Assembly: GCA_023427845.1 (NCBI GenBank)
Contig: JAEYZX010000051.1
Span: forward strand, 1 to 10,059
Reading direction: 5' to 3'
DNA: 10,059 nucleotides
Source: Bacteroidota bacterium
Lineage (GTDB): Bacteria > Bacteroidota > Bacteroidia > Flavobacteriales > Flavobacteriaceae
The notes beneath the pieces were generated by a model that saw nothing but the letters and a program-made list of their open reading frames with translations, did not search any database and was not told the origin of the DNA. Of this stretch, positions 7,351 through 10,059 are shown piece after piece (positions within the stretch are counted from its first letter, which is position 1; each line of letters starts with the position of its first letter). A program made the position numbers and the translations under genes.

Positions 7351-7660
7351 AAGATTTAAAAGGGAAAATCTGTATTTCCATTACAGATATTTTTTCTACT
7401 AAACCTTGGAGGTCTTAAAACCTTGGAGGTTATAAAATTTTTTCTGAATCGTCTGCAAGATTTAAAAATTAATAGGGAGAAACTGTAATTCCATTACAAA
7501 TAATTTTATACTAAACCTTGGAGGTCTTAAAACCTTGGAGGTTATAAAATTTTTTCAGAAGATTTAAGAATTAATCGCGAAAAACTGTATTCCCATTAAA
7601 GAAAATTTTGTACTAAACCTTGGAGGTCTTAAAACCTTGGAGGTTTATATATTATTCTGC
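7351..7660 (+). repeat. Three tandem ~102-106 bp non-coding repeats with paired CCTTGGAGGT motifs
   Basis: Three imperfect direct repeats begin at the AAGATTTAA-like sequence at 7351, 7457 and 7559 and end near 7660. Each has a variable left half (AAGATTTAA, then an AACTGTATTCCATTA-like segment) and a nearly invariant right half with two CCTTGGAGGT motifs separated by CTTAAAA. Motif positions: 7404-7413 and 7421-7430; 7516-7525 and 7533-7542; 7618-7627 and 7635-7644. Spacing within a pair is exactly 17 bp in all three. Each motif with flanking bases can form a small hairpin (AACCT-TGG-AGGTT or ACCT-TGG-AGGT). The array lies downstream of tex (stop at 7289) and before the tatA terminator, between two converging genes; 7290-7350 is a purine-rich stretch in which I see nothing else. 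No open frame or start codon uses the motifs. Function unknown. Confidence 0.9.
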
Positions 7661-7681
7661 ATTGAATAGAAAAAATAAAAA

Positions 7682-7709
7682 CCCCGACATTTCAGTTGAA
7701 ACATCGGGG
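7682..7709 (-). terminator. Intrinsic terminator of tatA
   Basis: CCCCGA (7682-7687) pairs with TCGGGG (7704-7709). After a two-base mismatch on each side the stem continues as TTTC/GAAA around a four-base loop. On the minus strand the stem is followed by a T-rich tract (complement of 7670-7681), giving a good Rho-independent terminator 25 bases after the tatA stop. On the plus strand only a weak TTAATAAAAA follows, so termination of tex transcripts here would be weaker. Confidence 0.85.
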
Positions 7710-7734
7710 CTTAATAAAAATCAATGTAATTGTC

Positions 7735-7908
7735 TTAAATTTTCTCTTCTTCTTTTTTAGCGGCAGGCTGTTCGTCTTTCGCGGCATTTTTGAATTCCTT
7801 GATTCCGGAACCCAACCCTTTCATTAATTCCGGTATTTTTTTACCTCCGAAAAGCAATAAAATAACAGCAACGATAATAAGGATTTCAGTTAAACCTATT
7901 TTTCCCAT
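7735..7908 (-). CDS. tatA: TatA/E-family twin-arginine translocase subunit
   Basis: A 57-residue inner-membrane protein that forms the pore-like assembly of the twin-arginine translocation system, which exports folded proteins. It has a short N-terminus (MGKIGLTE), one membrane helix (about 8-20, ILIIVAVILLLF), the hinge F20-G21 followed by GKKIPELMKGLGSGIKEFKNA as the amphipathic helix, and a charged tail rich in K and E (AAKKEEEK). The FG-KKIPEL hinge is diagnostic of TatA. The ATG is at 7906-7908 and the TAA at 7735-7737. It is divergent from the M23 peptidase operon and has its own terminator. tatB and tatC are not in the window; Bacteroidetes commonly encode TatA apart from TatC. The length is at the short end of the family but all core elements are present. 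Confidence 0.93.
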   Translation of the reverse strand: MGKIGLTEILIIVAVILLLFGGKKIPELMKGLGSGIKEFKNAAKDEQPAAKKEEEKI

Positions 7909-7952
7909 GATTTATGATTTGTGCCGAAGCAAATTGGGTATTAAATACGCTG

Positions 7953-7960
7953 CAAAGATA
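7953..7960 (-). promoter_or_regulatory. Probable -7 element of tatA
   Basis: On the minus strand this reads TATCTTTG, an exact match to the Bacteroidetes TAnnTTTG element, 44 bases before the tatA ATG. No TTG is found at the expected -33 position, so the upstream half is degenerate. Confidence 0.45.
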
Positions 7961-8056
7961 AAGATAAAATTTATTAGTTGATTATTCTGTCGTATTTTCT
8001 AAGTCGACATTAACAATTGGAAAGCATTTCATCGAAACCGGTTCGGTTTGAATTTC

Positions 8057-8064
8057 TATATTTG
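8057..8064 (+). promoter_or_regulatory. Probable -7 element of the M23 peptidase operon
   Basis: TATATTTG matches TAnnTTTG exactly and ends 15 bases before the ATG at 8080. There is no TTG 17-23 bases upstream. Instead an inverted repeat, AAACCG-GTT-CGGTTT (8035-8049), occupies that interval. Confidence 0.45.
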
Positions 8065-8079
8065 TAAATAAACCATCGC

Positions 8080-8949
8080 ATGTCGGCAAAAAGACATAAA
8101 AGAAAGAAACTCGCCAAAAAATTATTTACCAAAAACAGGTTGGTAATCCTGAACGAGGACACTTTCGAAGAAGTTTTTTCGCTTCGGTTAACGTTGATGA
8201 ACGTTTTTGTTGTGGCAACTGTTGGCGCCATCATCATAATTTTTGTGACAACTTATATAATTGCATTTACGCCCTTACGGGAGTATATTCCGGGTTATGC
8301 GTCAACCAAATTGAAACGCGATGCAACCGAACTGGCATTGAAGTCGGATTCACTTGAGTTTGCACTCAGGAAAAACGAAGCCTATATCGCATCGATCCAA
8401 AAAGTCTTGACCGGCGATCTGGATTATGCGAAATTCAGCAAAGATTCGATTCTCGCATCCGAAATAAACGATCCTGAAAATGTGAATTTGGAACCCACCG
8501 AAGCCGAATTGGAACTTCGCGCCCAGGTCGCACAGGAAGACAAATACAATTTGTTTGAACAGGCCAAGGCAAAAGCCGGACCAGTTCTTTTCGCTCCGGT
8601 AAAAGGTCTGGTGACGCAACGCTATAATACAAAAGAAAAACATCTTGCCGTTGATATTGCGCTGGCGAAAGACACACCGATTAAAGCAATTTTGAACGGT
8701 ACCGTATTGTTTGCCGACTGGACGCCAACAACCGGCAACGTGATCATACTTCGCCATAACAACGGTTTCATATCGGTTTACAAACACATGGCTTCGATGA
8801 CTGCCTCACAGGGCGATGTGGTCCGGACAGGAGAGGTGATCGCACTTGCAGGTTCGACCGGACAGGAATCGACCGGCGTACATTTACATTTTGAGCTTTG
8901 GAAAGATGGATATCCCATCGACCCGACACAATTTATCCAATTTGAATAA
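8080..8949 (+). CDS. Membrane-anchored M23 (LytM/gluzincin) peptidoglycan endopeptidase
   Basis: A 289-residue bitopic inner-membrane protein. A very basic N-terminus (about 1-22) faces the cytoplasm, a single membrane segment spans about 41-63, a charged helical, possibly coiled-coil stretch follows (about 75-165), and a periplasmic M23 peptidase domain fills about 168-285. The active site looks intact: H188 and D192 (HLAVD, with A where many members have G) and H270 of the HLH motif (268-270) as zinc ligands, with H236 (YKHMAS) and H268 as the catalytic histidines. It is therefore predicted to cut peptide crossbridges in peptidoglycan, although some family members act as amidase activators; the intact ligands argue for catalysis. 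The ATG at 8080 follows a recognisable -7 element. The SdpI-like gene starts two bases after its stop. Similar M23 proteins near tatA are familiar in Flavobacteria. Confidence 0.93.
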   Translation: MSAKRHKRKKLAKKLFTKNRLVILNEDTFEEVFSLRLTLMNVFVVATVGAIIIIFVTTYIIAFTPLREYIPGYASTKLKRDATELALKSDSLEFALRKNEAYIASIQKVLTGDLDYAKFSKDSILASEINDPENVNLEPTEAELELRAQVAQEDKYNLFEQAKAKAGPVLFAPVKGLVTQRYNTKEKHLAVDIALAKDTPIKAILNGTVLFADWTPTTGNVIILRHNNGFISVYKHMASMTASQGDVVRTGEVIALAGSTGQESTGVHLHFELWKDGYPIDPTQFIQFE

Positions 8950-8951
8950 TT

Positions 8952-9299
8952 ATGAAAGAGTTTACGCAGTTTTTCGGTTTTTCGTTTTTTATCGGCTTAA
9001 TTATGTTTGTTGCAGGAATGGCATTGTTCTATTTCCCACCCAAAAAGAAAAATGGTCTTTACGGCTATCGTACCCCGGCCGCAATGCAGTCGCCTGAAAG
9101 TTGGAATTTCGCGCAACGCTATTCATCGATTCGGTTAATGATTTCCGGTGCCATAGCGATGCTGTTATCGATACTTATTCATATCCTTGAACTGAACGAC
9201 GATATCGAACTGGCGGCCGAAATTGTACTTGTCGTTTTTGCAGTTTTATATTTGGTGATAGGAACCGAAAGCGCCATAAACAAAAGATTTCCAAAATAA
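8952..9299 (+). CDS. SdpI-family small membrane protein
   Basis: A 115-residue inner-membrane protein with three predicted membrane segments (about 8-28, 60-78 and 84-105). Between TM1 and TM2 is a conserved loop with KNGLYGYRTPAAMQSPESW (residues 34-52) and then NFAQRY. This GYRTP...S...W pattern is characteristic of the SdpI family, named after the Bacillus immunity protein against the SdpC toxin. Most homologues have no known toxin partner, and no toxin gene is visible here, so an immunity role should not be assumed. The gene starts two bases after the M23 stop, and its TAA overlaps the next ATG by one base (TAATG at 9297-9301), indicating a translationally coupled operon. An alternative reading is a general stress or envelope membrane protein. 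Confidence 0.85.
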   Translation: MKEFTQFFGFSFFIGLIMFVAGMALFYFPPKKKNGLYGYRTPAAMQSPESWNFAQRYSSIRLMISGAIAMLLSILIHILELNDDIELAAEIVLVVFAVLYLVIGTESAINKRFPK

Positions 9300-10059
9300 T
9301 GTCGGTTAAATCATTCGCTGCCAGAATTTTCGCCAAAACCGTTTATGCCAAAACCCAAAAGTGGGCGAACAACCCCGTTGAAACCCAACAAAGGGTCTTC
9401 AATGAATTGATAGCGGCAGCTAAGGGAACGCAATTTGGAAAGGATCATGATTTTGGCAACATTCGATCGATGGGCGATTTTGTGAATAAGGTCCCGGTCC
9501 GCGATTATGAGGCTTTAAAGCCGTATGTGGACCGCGTTGTACATGGCGAGGAAAACGTATTATGGAAAGGAAAACCACTATATTTCGCCAAAACATCGGG
9601 AACCACTTCAGGTGCGAAATACATTCCGCTGACGAAAGAATCGATGCCGTACCACATCGAAGCTGCACGAAACGCAATACTTCAATACATACACGAAACC
9701 GGAAAAGCAGATTTTGTTGACGGGAAGATGATTTTCCTGCAGGGAAGTCCCGTTCTTGAATCAAAAAACGGAATACAGTTTGGACGTCTCTCCGGAATCG
9801 TTGCGCATTTTGTTCCGAAATACCTTCAGAAAAACAGGATGCCATCGTGGGAAACCAACTGCATCGAAGATTGGGAAACCAAGGTCGGCGCAATTGTCGA
9901 GGAGACCTACACTCAGAATATGAGCGTGATTTCGGGAATTCCGTCATGGGTGCAGATGTATTTCGAAAAATTACAGCAAAAAGAAGGCAGGCTTGTAGGC
10001 GATATCTTTCCGAATTTCAACCTGTTCATTTACGGCGGAGTAAATTTTGAGCCTTATCG
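9299..10059 (+). CDS. GH3-family acyl-adenylate/amido synthetase, 3' end cut by window edge
   Basis: The ATG at 9299-9301 overlaps the SdpI-like stop; 253 codons are visible before the window ends, about half the usual ~500-residue length. The protein belongs to the GH3 branch of the ANL adenylating superfamily, known in plants for conjugating amino acids to jasmonate or auxin. The nucleotide-binding motif TSGTTSGAKYIPLT is at 99-112. Other family features are an N-terminal helical region with the typical QFGKDHDF (49-56), a VPVRDYEALKPYV stretch around 68-80, SVISGIPSWVQMYF near 216-229, and FNLFIYGGVNFEPY at the end, where the second ATP-binding region begins. The acyl substrate and acceptor of bacterial GH3 proteins are mostly unknown; an auxin-related role should not be inferred. 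It is the third gene of the M23-SdpI-GH3 operon. Confidence 0.9.
   Translation, partial: MSVKSFAARIFAKTVYAKTQKWANNPVETQQRVFNELIAAAKGTQFGKDHDFGNIRSMGDFVNKVPVRDYEALKPYVDRVVHGEENVLWKGKPLYFAKTSGTTSGAKYIPLTKESMPYHIEAARNAILQYIHETGKADFVDGKMIFLQGSPVLESKNGIQFGRLSGIVAHFVPKYLQKNRMPSWETNCIEDWETKVGAIVEETYTQNMSVISGIPSWVQMYFEKLQQKEGRLVGDIFPNFNLFIYGGVNFEPY

Noticed and set aside
7351..7660. Possible CRISPR array
   Set aside because: Only three units of over 100 bp, with the conserved part itself an internal pair of 10-mers and similar rather than unique linkers; no cas genes are present.
7790..7981. A plus-strand open frame overlapping tatA
   Set aside because: It is the complement of the TatA coding sequence and runs through the tatA promoter; TatA motifs on the other strand are convincing.
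8952..9299. A toxin-immunity (Sdp-like) system
   Set aside because: Only an SdpI-family protein is present; no SdpC-like toxin or SdpA/SdpB maturation gene is seen, and most SdpI homologues are not immunity proteins.
9420..9947. A 175-residue minus-strand open frame opposite the GH3 gene
   Set aside because: It is antisense to a clear ATP-binding protein and rich in arginine, serine and proline without any recognisable motif.

Overview
This window looks like a chromosomal segment of a member of the Flavobacteriaceae, most likely Flavobacterium or a close relative. The evidence is the gene families (a secreted DUF2807 'head GIN' protein, DUF2007, a bacterial GH3 protein, a short Tex), the near absence of Shine-Dalgarno sites, A-rich leaders, and several matches to the Bacteroidetes -7 promoter element TAnnTTTG. 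Coding DNA has moderate GC and intergenic DNA is very AT-rich. No phage, transposase, CRISPR or rRNA/tRNA gene is visible; the content is mostly housekeeping.

Layout. Left arm, minus strand: rnr (RNase R, 564-2744), followed 9 bases downstream by a secreted DUF2807 protein that runs off the left edge (554 to 1). A small DUF2007 gene (2885-3124) reads rightward, divergent from rnr. Next comes about 575 bp of AT-rich non-coding DNA (3125-3699). It holds one perfect DnaA box, two one-mismatch boxes, several weaker ones and AT-rich tracts. I propose it as a candidate replication origin (oriC). Except for tatA, all genes to its right read rightward, while rnr and the DUF2807 gene read leftward, as expected for genes pointing away from an origin.

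Right arm, plus strand: rpiB (3700-4131) with a CDF-family metal exporter that starts at TTG one base after the rpiB stop (4133-5041); then a structured intergenic element (5047-5147) resembling a repeat family I remember from Flavobacterium genomes; then tex (5163-7289). Between tex and the convergent tatA lies a non-coding array of three ~102-106 bp repeats (7351-7660), each with a pair of CCTTGGAGGT motifs exactly 17 bp apart, and a strong terminator for tatA (7682-7709). tatA (7735-7908, minus) is divergent from a tight three-gene operon: a membrane-anchored M23 LytM peptidase (8080-8949), an SdpI-family membrane protein (8952-9299), and a GH3-family adenylating enzyme (9299 onward, cut by the right edge).

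Functionally, the window mixes RNA turnover and transcription/translation accessory factors (RNase R, Tex), pentose phosphate metabolism (RpiB), metal efflux (CDF), and envelope functions (TatA, M23 peptidase, SdpI-like, DUF2807). The most interesting items are the candidate oriC and the two non-coding repeat/structure regions, not the protein genes.
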